NCBI RefSeq assembly: GCF_000633595.2
Contig: NZ_JIBU02000012.1
Coordinates: forward strand, 279,756 to 343,755
Source: Clostridium drakei
GTDB lineage: Bacteria > Bacillota > Clostridia > Clostridiales > Clostridiaceae
DNA length: 64,000 nucleotides
Reading direction: 5' to 3'
Positions 7,801 to 15,005 of this stretch are shown here, piece after piece. The position numbers and the translations under genes were made by a program. The notes under the pieces were generated by a model. It was given only the letters and a program-made list of their open reading frames with translations, was not told the origin of the DNA and searched no databases. The stretch's first letter is position 1. Every line of letters begins with the position of its first letter.

Positions 7801-9746
7801 TGTTTAAATAAAGTTATATTATTATATAAATTTAATGCGGTGCTTATTTTAAGTAAAAGTAAATTTTCAGCAGGTATTTTACTTTTAGTATTTATAACAG
7901 AAAAATATTCACTTATTTTTTTTATAAGGGGACTATTCTTTGGTAGTTTTTCTATAAGACATAAAATAGTTTCTAAAGATTCTAATCTTAAGGTACTATT
8001 TCTTTTCTTAATTTTAGAAAAAATATAATTAAAAATTATTTCTATATTATCATTATCATCACTTATTGGTATACATTTTGTGGTTTCAAGCAAAAATAAT
8101 TCACAATCTGTACTTTTATAAGTATCATTTTTATAAAATTCTAATATAGCCTTTTTATAATGGTTAATAAATGACTTTTTACAGTTTATGAATAATGAAT
8201 TAACCATTATGCTAATACTGTATCCAATATTAAACCTATGTAAAGGAATGATTTTATGACCTGGGCATAGCATAAGACTTAAGTATTCATTTAATAAATC
8301 AATACTGCTTATTGAGCCATAACGAAATTGTACATTTTCAGGAATTTCCTTTCTATAATCTTCATCAAAAAGGGCTATAAGATTTCCAATTAATTCAGCA
8401 CAATGCCTTCTTATATCATCTTCAGGATGTATTAAGTTTTCGTATAAAAACTTAATGGTTTGTATTTTTTGCTTTTGAGTAAGATAAGTGGAGTATTCTT
8501 GAAAAATTCTTATATATTCTCTTAAATTTTTCCAATCAATTTCACTACGAGCTAATTCCAATATGATATCAAGAGAATATTCGTCACGAAGATGATGCAT
8601 AAGATTAATATTATGTTTTACAGCTAAATATTTTAAATTTTGAACTATATCATCTCCTTGAAGAAGAGCATAATTTTGCTTTTCTTTTTTTGTAATGTTA
8701 AAGTTTTTCTTAGGTTCTATATCAACTCCTAGGCTTAATATAAAGTCTTCAAAATCCTTTAACTTAGAATAAACTTTTTTGTATCGTTTACATTTATCAT
8801 CATCTACATTTTCTAGTTTATCTAAGATTACAAAAAAGGCGTTTTCAAGAGAAAAAAGTTTCATGTTTGGAATGTTATTGTTAAATTCATTTTTAACTCT
8901 AAAATCGGAATATATTAAAAGTAAAGATTCCAAAGATAAATTTTCAAGCTCTAAATCCCATGTAGAATGATTTATTGCTATATTTCTTATGTAATTTATG
9001 CTATATTTTTGAAACCATTGGTCAGTATAGTAATAATGAAGATGAGGAACACGTTTGAGTTCAGCACCTTTACATCCGTATTTTCCTATGTCATGACCAG
9101 CTGCAGCACCTGAAACCCTTCCTAAGTCCACAGGCATTCCTATAATTTTTAGTTGACGAGCTATGAAAAGAGAAAGATAATGAACTCCACATACATGATC
9201 CAAGGTATTAAATCCTGTTATTTCTCCATTTATTTTCATCATTTCATAAATAAAGTCATCTTTGAAAGCTTTAATAAATTTTCTATATTCTTCAGGATAT
9301 TCTAATTCATTTTCTTCTTCCAAAGTTAAAAAATTCATTGGATAAATACTTTGCCAACTATCATCCTTAGAACTTTTTTGAGTTTCACATATAACTCTAA
9401 AGATTCTTAAATAAACCTCACAAGAAGAATTTAATTCATCTATAAGATTTATAGAAACGGTTTCTGGAAAGGTTTTATTAAGAGTATATTGATATATGTA
9501 ATCAATCCAATTAGAAGGGGACTTATCACCAGCCATTTCTTCAAGTATATTTTTACACAAATTTAAAGTTGATTTAGCAGAAAAGTCTTCAGTTTCTATA
9601 ATAGTTTTTAATTGATCAATAAATTCTTTGGTTTTAATATGTTTATCTATAAAGGTTTTATCTATATTCCATTTTTGAAGCCATTTTATAATTGAAAGTT
9701 TTCTAATTATTTTGCTGTATACTTGACCGTAAGATAAAGTAATCAT
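4884..9746 (-). CDS. Giant multidomain protein: HD, helical repeats, NMNAT-like, GNAT-like, PRTase-like
   Basis: A 1620-residue soluble protein. Around residue 218 AAAGHDIGKYG, followed by INHSTWD, marks an HD phosphohydrolase domain. Residues about 380-900 are leucine-rich helical pairs suggesting HEAT/ARM repeats. At about 920 FPGTFDPFSLSH starts a nucleotidyltransferase of the NadD type, closed near 1074 by EISSTQIRNYI. Residues about 1120-1260 look like a GNAT acetyltransferase (ILGFSIVHWIRSAMLYDEF, then YNLLKHYGFVKVPF). At about 1427 KPVILVDNLLHKGYR resembles a PRPP loop. The HxGH motif is changed to SLSH. I set the start at 9746, 5 bases after AGGAGGT; an upstream frame extension to 9881 lacks such a site. 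It heads the four-gene operon. Function unknown; NAD or nucleotide metabolism is inference. Confidence 0.8.
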   Translation of the reverse strand: MITLSYGQVYSKIIRKLSIIKWLQKWNIDKTFIDKHIKTKEFIDQLKTIIETEDFSAKSTLNLCKNILEEMAGDKSPSNWIDYIYQYTLNKTFPETVSINLIDELNSSCEVYLRIFRVICETQKSSKDDSWQSIYPMNFLTLEEENELEYPEEYRKFIKAFKDDFIYEMMKINGEITGFNTLDHVCGVHYLSLFIARQLKIIGMPVDLGRVSGAAAGHDIGKYGCKGAELKRVPHLHYYYTDQWFQKYSINYIRNIAINHSTWDLELENLSLESLLLIYSDFRVKNEFNNNIPNMKLFSLENAFFVILDKLENVDDDKCKRYKKVYSKLKDFEDFILSLGVDIEPKKNFNITKKEKQNYALLQGDDIVQNLKYLAVKHNINLMHHLRDEYSLDIILELARSEIDWKNLREYIRIFQEYSTYLTQKQKIQTIKFLYENLIHPEDDIRRHCAELIGNLIALFDEDYRKEIPENVQFRYGSISSIDLLNEYLSLMLCPGHKIIPLHRFNIGYSISIMVNSLFINCKKSFINHYKKAILEFYKNDTYKSTDCELFLLETTKCIPISDDNDNIEIIFNYIFSKIKKRNSTLRLESLETILCLIEKLPKNSPLIKKISEYFSVINTKSKIPAENLLLLKISTALNLYNNITLFKHYCEINNKTVTDIFLNNLKTATDWIRKRNHVELLLRHALKAPQSSRLHTAIHFCNLLKVSAIESVRNCAGSAILEIMPYLTLAERNEVAVELIRALEIEGNKFTEYIPRYTGQSILWLQPKELDEIIDDCMIKVKSSNSNLKSLILKTVGISISNYAIYKNRFYENETFYYERLNKMLGILLNGLGNYDPQVKQSAFSVIGKYIFGSSFMNLEKKEFIFKLIAKKVLTLITGNDRHELLFLTRSASLNHIYRFISDFTFSKGSINIPIPPKVAFFPGTFDPFSLSHMEIAKHIRDLGFEVYLAVDEFSWSKKTLPSLLRGNLVNISISSELNIYMYPDIYPTNISNTDNLKVLKDNFPDSKVYVCIGSDVLLNASSYKLPKTENSIQTFSHIIFERGKSSKFNDAIKNIEGDVLVLTLSSKYSEISSTQIRNYIDENRDISSLVDPMSEQYIYSNGFYQRESQDKSSIKSLWLDAETIEEFNDDIINKLCSYTLNTDSTFKKMLMNIILKPSAKIVLLKNTVTGEILGFSIVHWIRSAMLYDEFKNSQVSQYIREKSSGRIILISGIFINNFDKNKQLEQTLLTQTLSSCIAEDYEYAIYKNMFNKELASENIYNLLKHYGFVKVPFCDDANPVYAVNMSNPCILNLDIQNIIKSPFRTNPKVRNVLNQSRKKLMESITKLYPGELVLPFDVNFVYQCMIRKICKENLVPTENLVPRKLGDAMCVPYGDILERYVIPNTVTKALHTEKLFYPDMKNFNIGEFPHYLNLKTQVKMIKSFKKPVILVDNLLHKGYRIKALDPIFKGEDVKVKKIIVGVLSGRGKDLMDMQSRDVESVYFIPRLKLWFSENSLYPFIGGDALWRGVYPERNLLPSINLILPYTYPTFIRNTSKSAIFNLSKTSIENSISILEVLEDEYHILHEKNLTLSSLGQVITTPRCPDHGANIDYNLNLSPSSYLKNDLELLLRMNLAFDD

Positions 9747-9887
9747 ATGAACCTCCTCAAAGAATTTCTTACAAAGATTATATACTTTATGAGGACTTTT
9801 TTCAAAACATTTTTGTATTAAAAATAAATTAAATTTATTAAAATTCATTATAAATACTTTTAAGGCTAAAAATAGAAACATATATTA

Positions 9888-9925
9888 ACATATTAAATAT
9901 TATGTTAATTAAATAAAAGTAAACT
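9888..9925 (+). repeat. Dispersed intergenic element, copy 1
   Basis: A 38-base copy of an element beginning ACATATTAAATATTATG and ending AAAAGTAAACT. It matches the minus-strand copy at 53499-53538 over all its bases except for a 2-base gap, and a slightly diverged minus-strand copy at 47927-47965. It sits between the divergent giant gene and the 2H phosphoesterase gene, with a TATAAT 18 bases after the final TAAACT (about 9944-9949). Confidence 0.65.
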
Positions 9926-10011
9926 ACAAAATTAAAAAAGTAATATAATAAATATAAAATAAAAATTAAACAACAATAAAAAAATAAAACAATTAATAGG
10001 AGGAAAAACAA

Positions 10012-10536
10012 ATGAATAAATATGTTCTAGTATGTATAATAGGTGGCCAGGTTTTAAATTTTCATAAAGAAATAAGAAGTAGTATTTGCTATAAATTTAA
10101 TAAAAAACCTCAAAAACTTCCAGCACATTTTACTATAAAAGCTCCATTTGAAACAGATAAAATAGATGAAATGATTAAAATTTTAGATGAATTTTCAAAG
10201 TATAAAAAAAGAGAACCTATTAAAATAGATGGATTTGGAAAATTTAGAGAAGATGTAGTATATATGAATGTAAAATTGTCAGATGAAGCTAAAAAAATTC
10301 ATGATGAACTTATAGATGAACTTTCAAAGATATCTTGGATTGAGTTCAAACCTAATGAAGGAAAAAATAAAATTTTTCATTGCACTATAGTATCTAGAAG
10401 GATTCGAGATAAATTTAAGGAAATATGGGAATATGTAAATCAATATGAATGTAGCTTTGAAAGTTATTTTGATAATATTTCATTATATATTTGGAGTAAT
10501 AATACTTGGGAATTATATAAAAAATATAAGTTGTAA
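10012..10536 (+). CDS. 2H phosphoesterase, 2'-5' RNA ligase family
   Basis: The 174-residue protein has the two HxTx motifs that define the family: HFTIKAPF near residue 41 and HCTIVSR near residue 124, spaced as in LigT/ThpR proteins. These cytoplasmic enzymes hydrolyse 2',3'-cyclic phosphates or reversibly join RNA ends by 2'-5' bonds. AGGAGG precedes the ATG. The dispersed element and a TATAAT lie upstream, giving it its own promoter divergent from the giant gene. The physiological substrate of this family is generally unsettled. Confidence 0.85.
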   Translation: MNKYVLVCIIGGQVLNFHKEIRSSICYKFNKKPQKLPAHFTIKAPFETDKIDEMIKILDEFSKYKKREPIKIDGFGKFREDVVYMNVKLSDEAKKIHDELIDELSKISWIEFKPNEGKNKIFHCTIVSRRIRDKFKEIWEYVNQYECSFESYFDNISLYIWSNNTWELYKKYKL

Positions 10537-10647
10537 AATATTTTTCTAAGTTATATAAAGTTCTATACTATGGACAAAGTTTTTAATAATAGTAAAATAA
10601 ATATATAATAAAAATGTAGAATTTTACATAATGATAGGAGAGATAAG

Positions 10648-11061
10648 ATGTATACAAGTGAAACAAAGCTTACTGTGAGATATGTAGAAACTGATAAAAT
10701 GGGAATAGTTCATCATTCTAATTATTATCCATGGTTTGAATTAGCTAGGGGAGACTTTATTAAAAAAATTGGTATGAAGTACAGTGAAATGGAAAGTTTA
10801 GGAATTATGATGCCTTTAGTGGAAAGTTACTGCAAGTATTATGAAGGAGCAAAATATGAAGATGAGATTGTAATTGAAACTTCTATAGAAAAAATTACTC
10901 CTGTAAAAGTTATTTTTAATTATGATGTTATAAGGGAATTGGATGGAAAACTTTTGGCAAAGGGAAAAACAACACAAACTTTTGTAGATAAAGACTTTAA
11001 AATAGTAAATTTAAAAAAGAAATATTCGGATCTTTGGCAAAAGATGGAACAGCTAAAATAG
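10648..11061 (+). CDS. Acyl-CoA thioesterase, YbgC/FadM hot-dog family
   Basis: The 137-residue protein matches 4-hydroxybenzoyl-CoA-type thioesterases: VRYVETDKMGIVHHSNYYPWFELARGD carries the family's catalytic Asp (ETDKMG, about residue 17) and the conserved H-x-N-Y segment. The whole product is one hot-dog domain, as in YbgC. It would hydrolyse short- or medium-chain acyl-CoA in the cytoplasm. AGGAGAG precedes the ATG. It follows the 2H phosphoesterase by 111 bases with no strong terminator between them, so co-transcription is possible. Confidence 0.85.
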   Translation: MYTSETKLTVRYVETDKMGIVHHSNYYPWFELARGDFIKKIGMKYSEMESLGIMMPLVESYCKYYEGAKYEDEIVIETSIEKITPVKVIFNYDVIRELDGKLLAKGKTTQTFVDKDFKIVNLKKKYSDLWQKMEQLK

Positions 11062-11148
11062 TAACCAATAATGTAAATAGTACATAAAATGGCTTTGAGA
11101 AGTATATTAATATCGTAATTACATGATATTAATCTAGGAGGTTTACTT

Positions 11149-11259
11149 ATGCTTTTAAAAGCACTTTTGGGTACTCTTATAGTTCTAATAATAATACTTA
11201 TAGTTATATCTACAGCTATTTATAAAGTTTTAAATGAAAATAAGAAAAATATAAAATAG
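11149..11259 (+). CDS. 36-residue single-span membrane peptide
   Basis: A short open frame with a perfect AGGAGGT seven bases before its ATG. The product starts [20 protein letters not shown]: one hydrophobic helix with a basic C-terminal tail ending KKNIK. The strong translation signal and the clean TM-plus-basic-tail design support a real gene. It lies 87 bases after the thioesterase and before a bidirectional terminator. I do not recognise the family; similar peptides are often undetected by gene callers because of size. Confidence 0.6.
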   Translation: MLLKALLGTLIVLIIILIVISTAIYKVLNENKKNIK

Positions 11260-11337
11260 AAATGAATAAGACAAATATCTTTTAAGCAATATATAAAAAT
11301 TGTTGGATAATATTTGTATATATAATATTAAATTGTA

Positions 11338-11378
11338 AAAAAATATAACTGCAAATTCTAACTGCAGTTATATTTTTT
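11338..11378. terminator. Bidirectional terminator, 16-bp stem
   Basis: Arms 11338-11353 and 11363-11378 are perfectly complementary; each strand ends in a run of T. It separates the small membrane peptide gene (plus) from the Cys/Tyr-rich gene (minus). Confidence 0.85.
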
Positions 11379-11411
11379 AATTTAAATGTATAACATTTAC
11401 ATACAATGTAT

Positions 11412-11753
11412 TTACCAGCAATACCAACATGGGTAATATGGATAGCACTGATAATATGGGTAACATCCAAAGTATGGATAACAACAATTGCAGCAGTGCC
11501 TGCGATGCCTATGTCTATATCCTTCAAGCTGAGAATCAGATTCATCATCACATTCATCATCTTCTCTAGGGTACATAAACATAGATTGATCTTGCATCAT
11601 TGAACAATAACTCATGTAAGGACAATAAAATGATTGAGTAGGAGAATTTTCTTCTGGACTATTACGGTTCAGATTATCTTCGTCAACATTTTGCTTATTT
11701 TCTTCCTTAACTATGTCCTTTTTAGTATCTTGATTATCATTTTTGCTGCTCAT
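11412..11753 (-). CDS. Cys/Tyr-rich protein, probable spore coat or surface protein
   Basis: The 113-residue product has a charged N-terminal half (many D/E/N/K), a His/Arg stretch (YRHRHRRH) and a C-terminal tail rich in Cys, Tyr and Pro with short degenerate repeats of the type C-Y-P-Y-Y/F (CCNCCYPYFGCYPYYQCYPY). GGAGGT stands 7 bases before the ATG. Tyr/Cys-rich tails of this kind are common in crosslinked spore coat or exosporium proteins of clostridia, and other spore genes are in the window, so a spore-surface role is likely but inferred. Other open frames across this region in different phases are composition shadows. Confidence 0.65.
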   Translation of the reverse strand: MSSKNDNQDTKKDIVKEENKQNVDEDNLNRNSPEENSPTQSFYCPYMSYCSMMQDQSMFMYPREDDECDDESDSQLEGYRHRHRRHCCNCCYPYFGCYPYYQCYPYYPCWYCW

Positions 11754-11848
11754 GTATATACCTCCAAAAGCTTAACTACATTAGTATCATATGCAGCAAA
11801 TCAAAAAAATGTTACTAAAATTATATAATTTTATTTAAATTAATTATT

Positions 11849-12808
11849 TTAACCAGCTAAATTATTGCTCCATTTTCCACATCTATCACCAAAACAACCT
11901 AAAATAGCTTCATCAGATTGAATTTTTACTATTTCACATTTATTGGAACATCCTTTGCATTCAAAGCTTCTAGAATTAAACTTCATATTTGATAAATTAA
12001 AACCTTTAAATTTAGTTTTAAAATTTGTTTTTGATAATGATTCTTTAGACAAAATTGCAGCGCCAATAGCGCCCATAACTTTAAAATTTGGGGGTATTGT
12101 AACTTTTAAATCTAACAAATTTTCAAAAGCTGATTTCATTCCTATATTTGCAGCTACTCCTCCTTGAAAAAATATTTCAGAACATATTTCTTTTCCTTTT
12201 CCAACATTATTAAGATAATTTCTAACTAATGCCTCACAAAGGCCTCTTATAATGTCTGATTCGCTATAACCAAGTTGTTGTTTATGTATCATATCTGATT
12301 CTGCGAAAACAGCACATCTTCCAGCTATACGTACAGGATTTTTTGATTTTAAAGAATAATTTCCAAACTCTTCGATTGGAATATCTAATCTTTCTGCCTG
12401 CCTATCAAGAAAGGACCCTGTACCTGCAGCACATACTGTATTCATAGCAAAATCAGTTACAATACCATTATCTAAAGTTATAATTTTTGAATCCTGACCT
12501 CCAATTTCTATGATGGTTTTTACATTATTATTTACATGTAGCGCAGCTACAGCATGAGCAGTTATTTCATTTTTTATTACATCTGCTCCAATTAGAAAAG
12601 AGCATATGTGTCTTCCGCTTCCAGTAGCACCTACAGCTTTAATTTGTTCATTGTGATATTTTTTTTGCAGAATTTTAAAGCCTTCTTGAATAGCATTTAT
12701 AGGCTTACCTTTAGTTCTTAAATATAAAGATTCAACTACATTGATATTTTCGTCTACTATAACAATATCAGTGCTTACAGAACCTACATCAACTCCCATA
12801 TAATACAT
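11849..12808 (-). CDS. 2-hydroxyacyl-CoA dehydratase activase (BcrAD/BadFG type)
   Basis: The 319-residue protein has the ASKHA ATPase fold of HgdC-type activators: MGVDVGSVSTDIVI (phosphate 1), GATGSGRH, EIGGQDSKII, and the 4Fe-4S ligands of the dimer interface in NTVCAAGTGSFLDRQA and GRCAVFAESD. Such activators use ATP to inject an electron into an Fe-S dehydratase. An extra C-terminal Cys segment (CKGCSNKCE, then CFGDRCGKW) is present. Its start overlaps the end of the previous gene by 20 bases, implying translational coupling. No complete dehydratase gene pair is in the window, so the client is unknown. Confidence 0.9.
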   Translation of the reverse strand: MYYMGVDVGSVSTDIVIVDENINVVESLYLRTKGKPINAIQEGFKILQKKYHNEQIKAVGATGSGRHICSFLIGADVIKNEITAHAVAALHVNNNVKTIIEIGGQDSKIITLDNGIVTDFAMNTVCAAGTGSFLDRQAERLDIPIEEFGNYSLKSKNPVRIAGRCAVFAESDMIHKQQLGYSESDIIRGLCEALVRNYLNNVGKGKEICSEIFFQGGVAANIGMKSAFENLLDLKVTIPPNFKVMGAIGAAILSKESLSKTNFKTKFKGFNLSNMKFNSRSFECKGCSNKCEIVKIQSDEAILGCFGDRCGKWSNNLAG

Positions 12809-13886
12809 TTCTTTGTCTCCTTTCTAATAAATCTAAAAATGCTTCTATTCTAGTTAAATAACCTGCATCACCAGTCATTTCATCTACCACTAAGGTCATA
12901 ATAGGGAAGTTTTTATTCTTAGAAATATTAGGTAGTATTGATTTAGAAACAATTTCTGGCATACAGCCCATAGGCATAATTTGAATAGCTCCATCACAAC
13001 CATTTTTTTCAGCTAGTAAAGCTTCACCAATACATTCTTTTGCATACCCTCCAATAGGTATGGGAAGATAATTTTTTGAAATCTTTTTTATATCTAATGA
13101 ATTAGCTTTAAAAATACCTAATATAGTATTTTTGATCCACCAACTTGGAGAAAGCTTTCTAATGCTTGATACGCCATAATCCATAAGCTTATCTTCAATA
13201 TATAGATTTGAAAATGGTTCTATTATAGTGTAAATTTCTCCAATTATGGCTACTTTAATAGGTTTTTTACTTTTGTCTAAAGGAATATGCTCTATAATTG
13301 TTTTATACTTTTTAAAATGTTTTATCATGTTATTAGGAGTATTACAATAAAATGCTTCATCTTTACACTGATTTAAAACTTTTTTGAAAATTCCTTTATT
13401 AACTTCATAACCTGCAGCCAATTTACAATATGATTCAATGCCATCTATTATATTTATAATTTTATAAGCTTTGTAAAGTACATTTAATTTTTCTTTAAAT
13501 TTTATAGAACTTTGAGATGATACTTTATTAAATCTATTTACAAATTCCATAAAACCTATAGAACTTGGTTTATCAAAAATTATAAAATTTAAATTATAGC
13601 CTAATTTTTTAAGTATATTCATTTGAAGTTCGGAATACTCTCCAAATCTACAAGGACCACAACTTCCTACAGATAGTATAGTATCAGCACCGTTTTCAAT
13701 ACCTTGAATGTAGTTTCCTAACATTATTTTAAATGGAAGACATATTTCTTCAGGAGAGTATTTTGAACCTATTTCTAATGCTTTTCTATTGCTAGAAGGT
13801 GGAATTGCATAATCTATTTGAAGTCCATCAAATATTGCTTTAAGTGCAAAGCATGCATTACCTAGGTGAGGAAATGTAACCTTCAT
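12789..13886 (-). CDS. Activase-associated DUF2229-like protein
   Basis: The 365-residue product begins MKVTFPHLGNACFALKAIF and has conserved Cys positions in KYSPEEICLPFK, GSCGPCRFGEY and IQIMPMGCMPEI, a pattern shared with HgdB-like dehydratase subunits and DUF2229 activase-associated proteins. It ends DEMTGDAGYLTRIEAFLDLL, nearly the same motif as the end of the preceding gene's product, so the two are paralogues. The ATG at 13886 follows GGAGGT by 9 bases; a Met 11 codons upstream has no such site. In many clostridia these units are fused with the activase in one long protein; here they are split. Confidence 0.8.
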   Translation of the reverse strand: MKVTFPHLGNACFALKAIFDGLQIDYAIPPSSNRKALEIGSKYSPEEICLPFKIMLGNYIQGIENGADTILSVGSCGPCRFGEYSELQMNILKKLGYNLNFIIFDKPSSIGFMEFVNRFNKVSSQSSIKFKEKLNVLYKAYKIINIIDGIESYCKLAAGYEVNKGIFKKVLNQCKDEAFYCNTPNNMIKHFKKYKTIIEHIPLDKSKKPIKVAIIGEIYTIIEPFSNLYIEDKLMDYGVSSIRKLSPSWWIKNTILGIFKANSLDIKKISKNYLPIPIGGYAKECIGEALLAEKNGCDGAIQIMPMGCMPEIVSKSILPNISKNKNFPIMTLVVDEMTGDAGYLTRIEAFLDLLERRQRNVLYGS

Positions 13887-14781
13887 TGTTAATGTACCTC
13901 CTTTCAAGCATATCTGCAAAGGCTTCTAAACGTGTATAAAAGCCTGCTTCACCAGTTTGCTCATCTATTTTTAATATTAAAAATGGAAAATGTGATAATT
14001 GATTTTTTATTAATTCAATTGTTACAGAATCTATTCCACAAGCAAAAGATGAAATGTATATTATTCCATTTACTTTTTTATTTATTGTTACATACTTTGA
14101 AAATCCATAAGAATTTCTTGTGAAAGTCCAAAAAGGCTTTTTAAACAAACTTGTAATTTGGCTATTTATTTTATCTTTTTGTATAAAATCTTCTGTTATT
14201 ACACCTATGCCAAGATTATTCAATTTTTTTACTAAATTCATGTTTGCAAATTTATCGTAAATATTATAAGGATGCCCTACTAAAGCTACATTTAATTTGA
14301 ATCCGTTATCTTTTATACCATTTTTGTATTTTATCTGAGCTTCAATAGCTCTTTTATAAGCTTTTTGTATTTTAAAATAATTTTTAGTTATGTATGTGCC
14401 CATTTTAAAAATACAAATTTTAAAATGATTATGTGAAAAAGCGTAAATAGGGTAAGTTATGCATTTGGGCATATTAGGTACATCATTTAATATCATTTCT
14501 GGGAGTCCACAAAATTTAGGACAAATATATTCTTTTTTATTAAGACACATTATACGTGGTATGAGCATAATATCACATTTGTTTTTTAAATAAGCTACAT
14601 GTCCGTGAAAAATTTTAATGGGTAAGCAAGCTTCATCTACGGAATATTTTACTCCCATATTTAAAATATCTTTATTAGTTTCAGGAGAAGTTACAATATC
14701 TGCACCTAACTCTGAGAAAAAAGTATTTATAAATGGGTGATACTTACAATATAATAAGCCTTTTGGTATACCAATTTTCAA
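13858..14781 (-). CDS. Activase-associated DUF2229-like protein, first gene of the trio
   Basis: The 307-residue product starts (TTG) with MKIGIPKGLLYCKYHPFINT and ends with DEQTGEAGFYTRLEAFADML, paralogous to the next gene. Cys residues in VDEACLPIKIFHGH, RIMCLNKKEYICPKFCGLPE and SSFACGID suggest Fe-S binding as in HgdB-type proteins. AAGGAG is placed 8 bases before the TTG at 14781; a TTG eleven codons upstream lacks such a site. The gene overlaps the next by 29 bases. These proteins accompany dehydratase activases, but their biochemical role is not known. Confidence 0.75.
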   Translation of the reverse strand: MKIGIPKGLLYCKYHPFINTFFSELGADIVTSPETNKDILNMGVKYSVDEACLPIKIFHGHVAYLKNKCDIMLIPRIMCLNKKEYICPKFCGLPEMILNDVPNMPKCITYPIYAFSHNHFKICIFKMGTYITKNYFKIQKAYKRAIEAQIKYKNGIKDNGFKLNVALVGHPYNIYDKFANMNLVKKLNNLGIGVITEDFIQKDKINSQITSLFKKPFWTFTRNSYGFSKYVTINKKVNGIIYISSFACGIDSVTIELIKNQLSHFPFLILKIDEQTGEAGFYTRLEAFADMLERRYINNEGYISSPR

Positions 14782-14911
14782 ATTAAACACTCCTTGCTTT
14801 ATGCTGATAGTCAAATTAGTGAATATACATTTTTAATACAAATAGATCCATGTAAAGTGTAAAACTAAAATACATACTATATTATATTTTTTTCTAATTC
14901 ATGAAATATTA

Positions 14912-14982
14912 TTCAATATTTATGGGAAAAATGTGATAAAATAGAAAGTAAATTAAGAACAATTTACTTTATTAAGTAAATT
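14912..14982 (+). promoter_or_regulatory. Candidate dhaK promoter and AAGTAAATT operator cluster
   Basis: TTCAAT (14912-14917), a 17-base spacer and GATAAA (14935-14940, with an upstream TGT) form a plausible sigma-A promoter. Right after it lie three copies of one 9-mer: AAGTAAATT at 14946-14954, its complement AATTTACTT at 14961-14969, and AAGTAAATT at 14974-14982. The first pair is a perfect inverted repeat. Placement across the start of transcription fits a repressor operator for dhaKLM; the regulator is not identified. Confidence 0.5.
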
Positions 14983-15005
14983 AATAAAAAAGGGGGAAAA
15001 TGTAC

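Noticed and set aside
9747..9881. 45-residue N-terminal extension of the giant protein
   Set aside because: The ATG at 9746 has AGGAGGT five bases upstream; the extension has none and its sequence contains that site.
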